From NCBI RefSeq assembly GCF_900156605.1, contig NZ_FTOA01000002.1, forward strand, positions 682,001 through 746,000: DNA of 64,000 nucleotides, in the 5' to 3' direction. The stretch is from Insolitispirillum peregrinum (GTDB lineage Bacteria; Pseudomonadota; Alphaproteobacteria; Rhodospirillales; Rhodospirillaceae). The position numbers and the translations under genes are program-made. The notes under the pieces are model-generated. The model was not told the DNA's origin. It did no database searches and saw only the letters and a program-made list of their open reading frames with translations. Positions 17,043 to 26,106 of the stretch are shown one piece after another (the stretch's first letter is position 1; every line of letters begins with the position of its first letter).

Positions 17043-17389
17043 GGAAATCTCCGAGGTGACAGGGCGGAAAGGGGATACCGGGCATGGTTCCCGTGGTGTC
17101 AGGAACTATATGGTCTCCCCGGCATGGGGGGACACTGCTTTTCCTGAAAAAAGCAGTGGTCGCCTGTCTGTTGCCACAGGAGATGCTGCCGTTGGCGGCA
17201 AAACGGTATGGCAGAGTCGTGAGCCCGCGTCACAGGGAGCGCACACTGATCCGGCCTGTCAGGCGATGGAGTCTCGTCGGCAGGCTGGTTGCCGTTATGG
17301 ATGAGGCAGTAACTTCTTTTGCAGTTTCCGCACGGGAGTTCTGATTCGCTTCCGAAATGAAGCCTGCTCGCCCGGTGTGCTCCGATCTG
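17043..17389. other. intergenic, nothing recognised
   Basis: 347 bases between the FAH and USP genes (both minus strand). Short open frames exist but have no ribosome sites or recognisable products. The part next to 17042 must carry the FAH promoter. Confidence 0.4.
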
Positions 17390-17914
17390 TCAGGTCATGG
17401 CGTCGATTTTTTCATCGCTCAGGTGACCGGGGACGATGGTAACAGGCACCGACAGTTTGTCGGCGTATTTGCCGGTCAGGGCGGTGACCAGCGGCCCAGG
17501 ACCATCCGAGCTGCTGCCAGAGGCCAGCACCACCACCGAAATCCGTGGGTCTTCCCGCAGCAGGCGGATCAGTTCTTCCCGTGTGTCGCCTTCGCGGATC
17601 AGCAGCTCGGGCATGTCGCCGGAAAACGCATGGACCTGAGCGGCATAGGATTGCAGGCGATGTTCGGCCTCGAGGCGGCTTTCTTCCTGAATCAGGTTGC
17701 CGACAAACATCCAGTCCTGAAACTCCGGCAGCTGCACCACCGCCAGCAGGGTGACCCGACCGCCGGTATTGCGTGCCCGCATGGCGGCAAAGCGCAGGGC
17801 GGCCCGCAGTTCTTCCGACTGATCGACGACCACCAGAAAGCGGCGGTGACTGGGGGCATTGGCTTTCAGTTCGGCATGCTGTTTTCGCGTAAAAGGCAAA
17901 CGACTGCTAAACAT
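17390..17914 (-). CDS. universal stress protein family (UspA-like)
   Basis: A 174-residue single-domain USP. RRFLVVVDQSEELRAALRFAAMRARNTGG gives the first strand and helix, and VVVLASGSSSDGPGPL is in the position of the nucleotide-binding Gly/Ser loop, though the classic G-2x-G-9x-G-S/T spacing is imperfect. The C-terminus VTIVPGHLSDEKIDAMT resembles alphaproteobacterial USP proteins. ATG 17914 is chosen because AAGGAAA lies upstream; the open frame to 18172 has no conserved content. Confidence 0.8.
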   Translation of the reverse strand: MFSSRLPFTRKQHAELKANAPSHRRFLVVVDQSEELRAALRFAAMRARNTGGRVTLLAVVQLPEFQDWMFVGNLIQEESRLEAEHRLQSYAAQVHAFSGDMPELLIREGDTREELIRLLREDPRISVVVLASGSSSDGPGPLVTALTGKYADKLSVPVTIVPGHLSDEKIDAMT

Positions 17915-18189
17915 CAGCGTGTTTCCTTCTCCCGGTGCCCTCTGATCCTTGCCTGTTGGGGGAACGGGCGTGAGTGCCCGTTGGGGTCGGGCGCGAGGGT
18001 CGTTTATGCCCGTCGATGATGCAGACTTTGGCATGTATGCGCTATGGGGTTGTATCAGGCCGTTGGGGAGAAAGGATTTTGTGCGCTGCCACAGGGGGCT
18101 TTCTGACCGCTTTGTGGGGGCGGCTCGAGTCTCGGCAATGCGGTGGTGCAGTGCGGGAAAATCTTTCTGCATCAGCGAGATAGTCGCAG
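17915..18189. other. intergenic, no gene seen
   Basis: 275 bases upstream of the USP gene. It probably contains the USP promoter. Open frames here lack ribosome sites and family features. Confidence 0.35.
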
Positions 18190-18234
18190 GATGAAAAAGA
18201 AGAACGCCCCCCGTGGCAGGCCATGGGGGGCGTC
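18190..18234 (-). terminator. terminator of the rhodanese gene
   Basis: ACGCCCCCC and GGGGGGCGT (18203-18233) form a strong stem. On the minus strand it is followed by a T-rich TTCTTCTTTTTC. Confidence 0.8.
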
Positions 18235-18264
18235 AGAACAGTGAGCGCAAAAGTGGTCGGGGGA

Positions 18265-18630
18265 TCAGGAGGTGGCGATCTTGCCGCCCTGCATCCGCCA
18301 TCCCATCAGGCCGCCTTCCATGCGGTTGATTTCGCCATCGAAACCAGCTTCGACCATCTTGGCCGCTGCCATGCCGCAGCGCATGCCGCTCTGGCAGTGA
18401 AAGACCAGCCGTTTGGAAGAATCAACCGGGACAGCCGCCGGGTTAAAGCGTGACAGTGGCATCAGGGTTGCCCCCGGAATATGCGCACTGGCCCATTCGT
18501 TTTCTTCACGGACATCGACGATCACCACCGAGTCGTCTTCGATCCATTGCATGATCGTGCGTGGTGCCGTCAGTTTCACGTGTGCCGCCAAGGTAGCCTC
18601 CGCTGCGGGATTGGTAAACCAGCCGAACAT
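18265..18630 (-). CDS. single-domain rhodanese-like protein
   Basis: A 121-residue cytosolic rhodanese-like protein. VVIVDVREENEWASAHIPGA and the active-site loop FHCQSGMRCG with Cys79 are intact, so sulfur (persulfide) transfer is chemically possible. It ends with EGGLMGWRMQGG as in stand-alone rhodaneses. The sulfur acceptor is unknown. It has its own terminator. Confidence 0.88.
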   Translation of the reverse strand: MFGWFTNPAAEATLAAHVKLTAPRTIMQWIEDDSVVIVDVREENEWASAHIPGATLMPLSRFNPAAVPVDSSKRLVFHCQSGMRCGMAAAKMVEAGFDGEINRMEGGLMGWRMQGGKIATS

Positions 18631-18993
18631 CAGCAGTCCCCTTTCTGTCGTATGCGTCGTGTCTTGGGCCTGCCCGATCGGGGCAGACGGCGGATGGCGC
18701 GGGGGGCTGTGATGGGTGGGAGAATAATATTAGAAATCTATTATGTAAAGGGGGAGGCATCCATCCACAGCAGCCCGGGCCGGATGTATCCAAGATAAGG
18801 CTTTCTCTCGCATCTGCAATAGGTGCCGTTGGGGAAAGTGCCTGTGAAATAATCATGAATGAAAAGTAGGCGTTGAATTTTGCTTGCCTTTTCCCCTCTC
18901 GCCCGCGGTATACCTCGTCATGCCAACAGCCGCCGGGCCTTTCTGTTGCCCTTTGGCCTGCTGTCCATGCCCCCTTCTTCCAGAGAGCCAGCC
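18631..18993. other. divergent promoter region, AT-rich patch
   Basis: 363 bases between the divergent rhodanese and MYG1-like genes. A patch near 18722-18750 (ATAATATTAGAAATCTATTA) is much more AT-rich than its surroundings and is likely promoter DNA. No gene seen. Confidence 0.4.
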
Positions 18994-19881
18994 ATGCTTC
19001 TTGCAGCAACCCACAGCGGCAGCTTTCATGCCGATGACGTGTTCGCCTTTGCCATCCTTCAGGCCGTGACCGGCGGCGAGGTCAGCCTGACCCGGTCCCG
19101 CGATGCGGCGGATTGGGATCAGGCGACGGTGGTGTTCGATGTCGGCGGGATTTATGATCCCCAGCGCGGTCGTTATGACCACCATATGCGCGACAAGCCG
19201 TTGCGTCCGAATGGTGAAGCCTATTCGTCAGCCGGACTGATCTGGCGCGACTATGGTCGGCAGGCGATTGCCACCCTCTGTCCGGCGGCCACGCCGGGGC
19301 AGGCCGAGATCGTCTGGACCAAGATGGATGCGGCCTTGATCCGCGATATCGACCTGATGGACAACGGTGCAATGGACCGCCATCCGGGCCATCTGTCGTC
19401 GGTGCTGGAGTCGTGGAATCCGACCTTTGCCGAAACCGACCGGGCTGAAAATGATGCCTATTTTCAGGCGGTAGCGGTGGCTGATCAGGTGTTGCGGCGC
19501 GAAATTGCCCAGACGTATGCCGCCGCTTTGGCGCAGGACAGCGTAGAGGCGGCAGCAAAGGCCGCTGCCGATCCGCGCATCATCGTGCTGGACAGCCGCC
19601 TGCCGTGGGATGAGGCGGTGTTTGATCTCGATTTGCGCGAGGCCCTGTATGTCATCCGCCCGGCGGGCAAGGACTGGACCGTTTCCGCCATTCCCCCCGA
19701 CCGTGGCTCATTTGCACAGCGCAAGTCATTGCCCGCGGCGTGGGGTGGTTTGCGGGAAGCCGAGCTGGCGGCGGTTTGTGGGGTCGAGGATGCGACTTTC
19801 TGCCATTCGGCCCTGTTCGTCTGTGGTGCCCTCAGCCGGGACGGTGCGATCCGCATGGCGCAGATGGCAGCTGAGGCCTGA
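18994..19881 (+). CDS. MYG1 (UPF0160) family DHH-like phosphoesterase/exonuclease
   Basis: A 295-residue MYG1-family protein. The N-terminus THSGSFHADDVFAFAIL and DVGGIYDPQRGRYDHHM carry the conserved His/Asp metal ligands, followed by SSAGLIWRDYG and DLMDNG. Eukaryotic MYG1 is a 3'-5' RNA exonuclease; the bacterial role is not established. ATG 18994 begins exactly at the conserved domain and has GAGAG upstream; starts at 18967 and 18880 would add an unconserved tail. A terminator follows. Confidence 0.85.
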   Translation: MLLAATHSGSFHADDVFAFAILQAVTGGEVSLTRSRDAADWDQATVVFDVGGIYDPQRGRYDHHMRDKPLRPNGEAYSSAGLIWRDYGRQAIATLCPAATPGQAEIVWTKMDAALIRDIDLMDNGAMDRHPGHLSSVLESWNPTFAETDRAENDAYFQAVAVADQVLRREIAQTYAAALAQDSVEAAAKAAADPRIIVLDSRLPWDEAVFDLDLREALYVIRPAGKDWTVSAIPPDRGSFAQRKSLPAAWGGLREAELAAVCGVEDATFCHSALFVCGALSRDGAIRMAQMAAEA

Positions 19882-19899
19882 GTGCTGCGCAAGACAAAC

Positions 19900-19938
19900 A
19901 AAAAGCCCGTGGACCGAATACGATCCACGGGCTTTTTT
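19900..19938. terminator. bidirectional terminator between the MYG1-like gene and potI
   Basis: AAAAAGCCCGTGGA and TCCACGGGCTTTTTT form a 14-bp stem with A and T flanks, between convergent genes. Confidence 0.9.
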
Positions 19939-19957
19939 GCTGTGCGTGTCAACAGGC

Positions 19958-20803
19958 CTACATCTGCTCCTGCTCGGCCATTGCCTTGGCAATTGCCCGT
20001 TCACGCTCCCGCTCGGCGCGGCGCATGATGATGGCGGCAATCACGATGCAGAAGGCGGCAGCGCTGACCAGCAGGGTGGCGAGGGCGTTGATCTTCGGCG
20101 TCACCCCCAGGCGCACGCTGGAGAACACCACCATCGGCAAGGTGGTCGAGCTGGGACCGGCGGTAAAGCTGGCAATCACCAGATCATCCAGCGACAGGGT
20201 GAACGACAGCAGCCAGCCCGACAGCAGGGCCGGGGCGATGATCGGCAGGGTGATCAGAAAGAACACCTTTAGCGGGCGGGCACCCAGATCCATGGCCGCT
20301 TCTTCGATGCTTTCATCCATCTGCCCCAGCCGGGACTGAATGATGATCGTCACATAGGCCATGGTAAAGGTGACGTGGGCGATGGTGATGGTGGTCATCC
20401 CGCGCCCTTCCGGCCAGCCGATCAGTTGTTCCAGCGCCACGAACAGCAGCAGGATCGACAGGCCGGTGATCACTTCGGGCATCACCAGCGGGGCGGTGAT
20501 CATGCCGGAAAACAGCGTCCGCCCGCGAAAACGGCCAAAGCGCGCCAGCACCAGACCGCAGATGGTCCCGAGGATGGTCGACAGGGTGGCCGACATGGCG
20601 GCAATCACCAGACTGGTGCGTGCCGCGCCCAAAATCTGGTCATCCTGAAACAGCTCGCCATACCAGCGGGTGGAAAAGCCGCCCCATACCGTTACCAGTT
20701 TGCTGTCGTTGAAGGAATAGATCATCAACAGCAGCAGCGGCACGTACAGGAAGGCAAACCCGAAAGCCATGCAGCTGATCAGAAACGGCGACCGCTTGCT
20801 CAT
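19958..20803 (-). CDS. potI: putrescine ABC transporter permease PotI
   Basis: A 281-residue inner-membrane permease with about six helices. MIYSFNDSKLVTVWGGFSTRWY is typical of PotI/PotC, and the EAA loop that contacts the ATPase is visible in EEAAMDLGARPLKVFFLITLPIIAP. It overlaps potH by four bases (ATGA), and is the last gene of potFGHI. With PotH it forms the channel of the importer. Confidence 0.92.
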   Translation of the reverse strand: MSKRSPFLISCMAFGFAFLYVPLLLLMIYSFNDSKLVTVWGGFSTRWYGELFQDDQILGAARTSLVIAAMSATLSTILGTICGLVLARFGRFRGRTLFSGMITAPLVMPEVITGLSILLLFVALEQLIGWPEGRGMTTITIAHVTFTMAYVTIIIQSRLGQMDESIEEAAMDLGARPLKVFFLITLPIIAPALLSGWLLSFTLSLDDLVIASFTAGPSSTTLPMVVFSSVRLGVTPKINALATLLVSAAAFCIVIAAIIMRRAERERERAIAKAMAEQEQM

Positions 20804-21846
20804 TTGCTGCCCTCCCGCGCTTTTTCTTCCTGCACCAGCTGATAGCGCTGGAAACCGACGATCGGCAGCACCAGCAGGATCAGCATGGCAATCGCCACCG
20901 CCGACGCCGTCGGCCAGTCGCGGTTCTGGAAGAATTCATTCCACATCACTTTCCCGATCATCAGGGTAGAGGCCCCACCCAGCAGGTCCGGAATGACAAA
21001 CTCGCCGACCGACGGGATGAACACCAGCATGCAGCCGGCGACAATGCCGGGCATCGACAGCGGCAGGGTCACCTTCAGGAAGGCTTTCCACGGGCGGCAG
21101 CCCAGATCCATTGCCGCTTCGAGCAGCGAGCCGTCCAGCTTTTCCAGCGTGGTGTACAGCGGCAGGATCATGAACGGCAGATAGGAATAGACGATCCCGA
21201 TATAGATGGCGAATTCAGTGTTCAGCATCTCGATCGGTTCGTTGATGATCCCCAGCCCCATCAGGGCATTGTTCAGCAGTCCGTTGTTTTTCAGGATGCC
21301 GATCCAGGCATAGACGCGAATCAGGAAACTGGTCCAGAACGGCAAAACCACCAGCAACAGCAACACATTACGGGTTGACGGCGATGAGCGGGCAATGCCA
21401 TAGGCCATCGGATAGCCAAGCAGCAGGCACAGCACGGTGGCGGTGGCCGCAATGCGCAGCGAGCCAAGATAGGCATTCACGTACATGCTGTCTTCCAGCA
21501 GGTACTTGTAGCCGCTAAAGGCCAGGGTGATTTTCAGATAGGTGTCATCCACCCATTCGACCAGCGGGGTATAGGGTGGCACGCCGACCATGAACTCGGC
21601 AAAGCTGATCTTCAGGACAATGGCAAACGGTGTCAGAAAGAACAGCAGCAGCCACAGATAGGGAATGGCGATCACCAGCCCGCGCCCGCGCAGGGCCAGC
21701 GGCCCGCGAAACAGGACGCGATACAGGCGGTGTTTGGGACGCGGCGGCGGAGCATCGGCCTTGGTCTGCTCGGCCACCGTCGCGGCTGCACCGGGGGCTG
21801 GCGAGACCGTTGCGCCGCCGGTAAGGGGATCGAGTTCCGTGCTCAT
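20800..21846 (-). CDS. potH: putrescine ABC transporter permease PotH
   Basis: A 348-residue permease. An unusual ~50-residue Pro/Ala/Thr-rich cytoplasmic N-terminus precedes the first helix (GLVIAIPYLWLLLFFLTPF). The EAA loop reads LEAAMDLGCRPWKAFLKVTLPLSMPG. ATG 21846 overlaps the potG stop (ATGA) and is preferred to the upstream in-frame start at 21888. It overlaps potI at the other end, so the three genes are translationally coupled. Confidence 0.92.
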   Translation of the reverse strand: MSTELDPLTGGATVSPAPGAAATVAEQTKADAPPPRPKHRLYRVLFRGPLALRGRGLVIAIPYLWLLLFFLTPFAIVLKISFAEFMVGVPPYTPLVEWVDDTYLKITLAFSGYKYLLEDSMYVNAYLGSLRIAATATVLCLLLGYPMAYGIARSSPSTRNVLLLLVVLPFWTSFLIRVYAWIGILKNNGLLNNALMGLGIINEPIEMLNTEFAIYIGIVYSYLPFMILPLYTTLEKLDGSLLEAAMDLGCRPWKAFLKVTLPLSMPGIVAGCMLVFIPSVGEFVIPDLLGGASTLMIGKVMWNEFFQNRDWPTASAVAIAMLILLVLPIVGFQRYQLVQEEKAREGSK

Positions 21847-23009
21847 GAGGACACCACCACCACGTTCGACGGTTGCCACGAAATCCACACCCGGTCATCC
21901 CAGGTGATTTCCGGTTCGGCGGCGCGATAGGCGTTTTGCAGCGACACCCGCACCACCCGGCCACTGTCCAGCTTCACCAGATAGGTGCTTTCGCCACCGA
22001 GATAAACGATGTCCTGCACCACGCCGGTGCTGCAATTGCGCGAGGTGTCTGCCGGTTCTTCCTTGGACAGTGCCACCTTTTCCGGGCGGATGGCAGCATA
22101 GGCGGTGCCGCCTTCGCGGCCTGACACGCCGTGGCTGACGTAGATCGGGCGGGACAGTTCGGGGCAGTCGATCACCACATGGTCGGCTTCGTCTTCGACC
22201 AGAATGCCTTCGAACATGTTCACCGAGCCAAAAAATTCGGCAACGAAACGGGTGTTGGGGTATTCGTACATCGCGTGCGGGGTATCAACCTGCAGGATGC
22301 GGCCCTGATTCATGATCGCCACCCGGCAGGACATGGTCATCGCTTCTTCCTGATCGTGGGTCACCACCACGAATGTCACGCCCAGCGATTCCTGAATGTT
22401 GACCAGCTCCAGCTGGGTCCGTTCGCGCAGCTTTTTGTCCAGCGCACCCAGCGGTTCGTCCAGCAACAGCACCTTCGGGCGCTTGGCCAGCGCACGCACC
22501 AGCGCCACGCGCTGGCGCTGACCGCCGGACAACTGGTGCGGCTTGCGTTTGCCCAGCGCGCTGAGTTCAACGATGTCCAGCATCTCGGCCACCCGCTTTT
22601 TGACCTCGGCCGACGGCATGCCGTCCTGCTTCAGGCCAAAGGCGACGTTCTGTTCAACCGTCATGTGCGGGAACAGGGCATAGGACTGGAACATCATGTT
22701 GACCGGCCGTTCAAACGGCGGGATGTGGGTCATGTCCTGACCATCAATCAGGATGCGGCCACTGCTGGGGGTTTCAAACCCGGCCAGCATGCGCAACAGG
22801 GTGGTCTTGCCACAGCCCGAACCGCCGAGTAACGAGAACAGTTCGCCTTCGTAAATGGTCAGGCTGACATCGTTGACCGCGACGAAATCTCCGAACTTTC
22901 TGGTGACGTTCTGGATCTGGATGATCGAGCGGGGGGTGTCGGTGGGAATACTCCCGCCTTTTTCGGCGCGAGCGACTTGATCCTGAAGATTGCGGGCGAA
23001 TTGTGACAT
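21843..23009 (-). CDS. potG: putrescine ABC transporter ATP-binding protein PotG
   Basis: A 388-residue ABC ATPase with Walker A GGSGCGKTTLLRML, Q-loop FQSYALFPHMTV, signature LSGGQRQRVALVRAL, Walker B VLLLDEPLGALD and switch His in VTHDQEEA. The C-terminal ~130 residues form the TOBE-type regulatory domain common to polyamine importers. It energises PotH/PotI. A stem-loop separates it from potF. Confidence 0.93.
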   Translation of the reverse strand: MSQFARNLQDQVARAEKGGSIPTDTPRSIIQIQNVTRKFGDFVAVNDVSLTIYEGELFSLLGGSGCGKTTLLRMLAGFETPSSGRILIDGQDMTHIPPFERPVNMMFQSYALFPHMTVEQNVAFGLKQDGMPSAEVKKRVAEMLDIVELSALGKRKPHQLSGGQRQRVALVRALAKRPKVLLLDEPLGALDKKLRERTQLELVNIQESLGVTFVVVTHDQEEAMTMSCRVAIMNQGRILQVDTPHAMYEYPNTRFVAEFFGSVNMFEGILVEDEADHVVIDCPELSRPIYVSHGVSGREGGTAYAAIRPEKVALSKEEPADTSRNCSTGVVQDIVYLGGESTYLVKLDSGRVVRVSLQNAYRAAEPEITWDDRVWISWQPSNVVVVSS

Positions 23010-23093
23010 GAGGGTGGGTTCCCGTACTGAAGGCAGGCGGCGCGCGGGTCGTCCGTCCCGGCAAGGAGGGCGGGCAGGAAAAAGTCAAAGAAA

Positions 23094-23122
23094 GAGGCGG
23101 CTGGTTTTACCGCAGCCGCCTC
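23094..23122 (-). terminator. intercistronic hairpin between potF and potG
   Basis: GAGGCGGCTG and CAGCCGCCTC form a perfect 10-bp stem. On the minus strand it is followed by TTTCTTTG. A leaky terminator or 3' stabiliser here would give more binding protein than transporter, as is common in ABC importer operons. Confidence 0.65.
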
Positions 23123-23135
23123 GTGTTCTACAGGG

Positions 23136-24236
23136 TTACGAGCCGGTTTTGACTTTGTTCCAAATGCGGGTGCGCAGACGTTCGATGTTCTGCGGCGGGG
23201 TTTCCTTGGTGAACAGCTTGGCCATCACGTCCGGCTTCGGGTAGATGTTCGGGTTGCCCGAGACTTCCTTGTCCACCAGCTCGGTCGATTTGGTGTTGGC
23301 GTTCGGGTACCAGACGAAATTGGTGATGTCGGCGGTGATCTGCGGCTTCAGGACGAAGTTGATGAACTTCAGGGCGTTTTCCGGATGCGGGGCATCCTTC
23401 AGCACACCCATGAAGTCGAACCACATTTCGGCGCCTTCCTGGGGGATCATGTACTGGACGGTGACACCGTTGTTGGCTTCCTTGGCGCGGGCGGCGGCCT
23501 GAGCCATGTCACCGGAATAGCCCATCGCAACGCAGATGTCGCCGTTGGCCAGTGCCGAGATCGATTCCGAGCTGTGGAACTTGGTCACATACGGACGGAT
23601 CTTCAGCAGGGTCTCTTCGACCTTTTCATAATCTTTCGGATTGGTGGTGTTCGGGTTCAGGCCCAGATACTGCAGCACCGCCGGAATGACTTCGGACGGG
23701 CTGTCCATCAGGTAGAAGCCGCACTTGGAGATTTTGGCGGCCCACTTCGGGTCGAAAATCAGCGACCACGAGTCGACCGGCGCATCGGCACCGGCGGCGG
23801 CTTTCACCTTGTCCGGGTTGTGGGCGATGCCGTCGGTGCCCCACATGTAGACAATGCCGTGGGCATTGTTGGCATCATGGACCGAGGCGGCCTTCATGAT
23901 CTTGGGGTCGAGGTTGGCGAGGTTGGCAACCTTGCCCTTGTCGAGTTCGCGGAAGATACCGGCCTTGATCTGACGTTCAAAGAACGGCCCGGTCGGGACG
24001 GCGATGTCATACCCGCTTTTGCCGGCCAGCAGTTTTGCTTCCAGGACTTCGTTCGAGTCATAGACGTCGTAGGTCACCTTGATGCCGGTTTCCGCCTCGA
24101 ACTTGGCGATGGTGTCTTCGGCAATGTAGTCAGACCAGTTGTAGATATTGAGCTTTTTTTCTTCTTCGGCCGATGCCGCCGAAGCAAAGCCGCCAGCCAT
24201 CAATGCTGCAGCAACCAGAACGCGCAAAGACTTCAT
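23136..24236 (-). CDS. potF: periplasmic putrescine-binding protein PotF
   Basis: A 366-residue solute-binding protein. The signal peptide spans MKSLRVLVAAALMAGG through ASAASA, and the mature chain starts EEEKKLNIYNWSDYIAEDTI, a hallmark of PotD/PotF polyamine-binding proteins. TYDVYDSNEVLEAKLLAGKS and GTDGIAHNPDKV continue the fold. It delivers putrescine to PotGHI. It is the first gene of the operon, divergent from the PuuB-like oxidase gene across 480 bases. Confidence 0.93.
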   Translation of the reverse strand: MKSLRVLVAAALMAGGFASAASAEEEKKLNIYNWSDYIAEDTIAKFEAETGIKVTYDVYDSNEVLEAKLLAGKSGYDIAVPTGPFFERQIKAGIFRELDKGKVANLANLDPKIMKAASVHDANNAHGIVYMWGTDGIAHNPDKVKAAAGADAPVDSWSLIFDPKWAAKISKCGFYLMDSPSEVIPAVLQYLGLNPNTTNPKDYEKVEETLLKIRPYVTKFHSSESISALANGDICVAMGYSGDMAQAAARAKEANNGVTVQYMIPQEGAEMWFDFMGVLKDAPHPENALKFINFVLKPQITADITNFVWYPNANTKSTELVDKEVSGNPNIYPKPDVMAKLFTKETPPQNIERLRTRIWNKVKTGS

Positions 24237-24716
24237 GGTGCGGAACCCTCCACCTAACCATGGGGTGCTTGAACGAACCCGTCATCGCCTCCCGAACGGT
24301 CTCCTGCAGTGACAGGAGCGGGCGCAAGTCCAGGCGGTGTATCGGCTCTTTCATCCACAGACCCTGCAGGTGGTTGATGAACCTCAAGACATGGCGACCA
24401 TGCCCCCCTGTTGCTCATCCGTTTCCCATCCGCAAAGCCCATAGGAGCCTGTATCCTTTGCGACTTTCTCAGCGATTGCCGCGTCACGCAAGAGCGTAGA
24501 TGCCGCAGGGGCGAAAGACTTTTCCGCCTGTCCCGCCCGGGCTGGTGTCTGGCAGGAAGGTTGTCAAAGTGCGATCAAAACGGCACACAGGGAATGGCCC
24601 GGCGTGCCTCTGGGTCTTCTCCGGTGTTTTCTGCCTTGGCAGGATAGCATGTTCCCGGGGGAGCGGAAGCGGTTTAAGGTTACTTTTTGATCACTTTTTT
24701 GGGGAGCCTGTTTGCT
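24237..24716. other. divergent regulatory region, potF / puuB-like gene
   Basis: 480 bases without a convincing gene. It must hold promoters for both the importer operon and the oxidase, whose shared substrate suggests common control. An AT-rich stretch at 24672-24702 (TTAAGGTTACTTTTTGATC) lies just before the oxidase. No operator could be assigned by eye. Confidence 0.4.
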
Positions 24717-26003
24717 ATGCAGCATCCATCTACCGCACCCGCGTCATGGTATCAGGTTTCTGCCAGTCCGGCGCCCTCTCATCCTTCGTTGCAGGGAGAG
24801 GTGGACTGTGACGTGTGTGTGGTGGGCGGAGGGATTACCGGCTGTTCGACCGCCCTGCATCTGGCGCATCGCGGCCTGCGTGTACGGGTGATTGACGCCG
24901 AAACGGTGGCCTTTGGCGCGTCGGGGCGGTCGGGCGGGCAGGCGATTGCCGGTTTCAACCGCGACCAGCAGGCCATTGCCAGAATCGTGGGCAGTGATGA
25001 TGCGAAAAAGCTGTGGAATCTCAACGAAGAGGCCCTGAAGCTGACCGAGACTCTGGTGCAGGAACACCAGATTGCCTGCGACTATCAAAAGGGGCATATC
25101 CACGTCGGGATGAAGCCGCGCCACGCCGAAGCCTTGCGGCATGAGGCCGAGGTGTGGACCCGGTTGGGGCGGCCCGGCATCGAGGTCTGGGACCGGGAGA
25201 CCACCCAACAGCGGGTGGCCAGTCCGCGCTATACCAGTGCCCTGTATGATCCGAACGGAGCCCATCTGCACCCCTTGAACTATACGCTGGGTCTGGCGCG
25301 GGCAGCGGCCTCGGCCGGAGTGGTTTTTCACGAGTATACCGCGATGGAACGCTGGGAAAATCCCACCTCTGACACTGTTAATGTGATCACGAATAAAGGG
25401 CGACTCCGCAGCCGGTTTCTTGTGCTGGCCGGGAATGCCTATCTGTGGAAAACCGAACGCCGCCTTGGCCGCAAGATCATGCCGGTCGGAACCTACATCA
25501 TGGCCACCGAGCCGTTGGGCGCGGGGATTGCCGCCTCGCTGATCCCCGGCAACGAGGCGGTGGCCGACATCAATTTTGTGCTGAACTATTTCCGCCTGTC
25601 GTCCGATCACCGCCTGCTGTTCGGCGGGCGGGTCAGTTATTCCGGGCTGGACCCGCTGAACATCGGGACCGCCATGCACCGGACCATGAGCCGGATTTTC
25701 CCGCAACTGGCCTTTAGCAAACCGGCCTATGCTTGGGGAGGGCATGTGGCAATCACCGTCAATCGCCTGCCGCATCTGGGGCGTCTGACGCCGACGGTCT
25801 ATTTTGCCCATGGTTATTCCGGACACGGGATTGCACTCAGCGGGATGGCCGGAAAGGTGCTGGCTGAGGCCATCGCCGGTCAGGCGGAGCGGTTTGATGT
25901 CTTTGCCCGCATTCCCCATGCCTCGTTCCCTGGCGGGACGTGGCTGCGGACTCCGGCGCTGGTGCTGGCGATGGCCTGGCACCGGTTGCGCGACCTGCTG
26001 TGA
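24717..26003 (+). CDS. puuB: FAD-dependent gamma-glutamylputrescine oxidase-like protein
   Basis: A 428-residue DAO-family flavoprotein. The FAD dinucleotide-binding motif is CDVCVVGGGITGCSTALHLA, followed by AFGASGRSGGQAIAGF, a segment typical of PuuB/OrdL oxidases, and the C-terminal FAHGYSGHGIALSGMAGK that closes the FAD site. PuuB oxidises gamma-glutamylputrescine to the aldehyde with release of H2O2 and ammonia. ATG 24717 has GGGGAG about 10 bases upstream. Position opposite potFGHI and the PuuA-like gene at 96 make polyamine use the best reading; related amine substrates remain possible. Confidence 0.82.
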   Translation: MQHPSTAPASWYQVSASPAPSHPSLQGEVDCDVCVVGGGITGCSTALHLAHRGLRVRVIDAETVAFGASGRSGGQAIAGFNRDQQAIARIVGSDDAKKLWNLNEEALKLTETLVQEHQIACDYQKGHIHVGMKPRHAEALRHEAEVWTRLGRPGIEVWDRETTQQRVASPRYTSALYDPNGAHLHPLNYTLGLARAAASAGVVFHEYTAMERWENPTSDTVNVITNKGRLRSRFLVLAGNAYLWKTERRLGRKIMPVGTYIMATEPLGAGIAASLIPGNEAVADINFVLNYFRLSSDHRLLFGGRVSYSGLDPLNIGTAMHRTMSRIFPQLAFSKPAYAWGGHVAITVNRLPHLGRLTPTVYFAHGYSGHGIALSGMAGKVLAEAIAGQAERFDVFARIPHASFPGGTWLRTPALVLAMAWHRLRDLL

Positions 26004-26021
26004 GCGGAGTGACCCGGCAGG

Positions 26022-26100
26022 TTATCCGTGGAAATGGTCGTCACTCGTCTGGGGCAGGCTGTCCCTGATGCCATCCACCTGCTGCAGGTCGGTCAATCCG
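26022..26100 (-). pseudogene. detached, degenerate copy of the uvrC 3' end
   Basis: On the minus strand this reads GLTDLQVDGIRDSLPQTSDD then HFHG and a TAA stop. It aligns with the last 25 codons of uvrC at 28389 ([28 protein letters not shown]), having lost one codon and several conserved residues. It begins just after the PuuB-like gene, and ends 7 bases before the SDR stop codon. It forms a direct repeat with the end of the intact uvrC, about 2.37 kb away. Confidence 0.82.
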
Positions 26101-26106
26101 TGCGCA

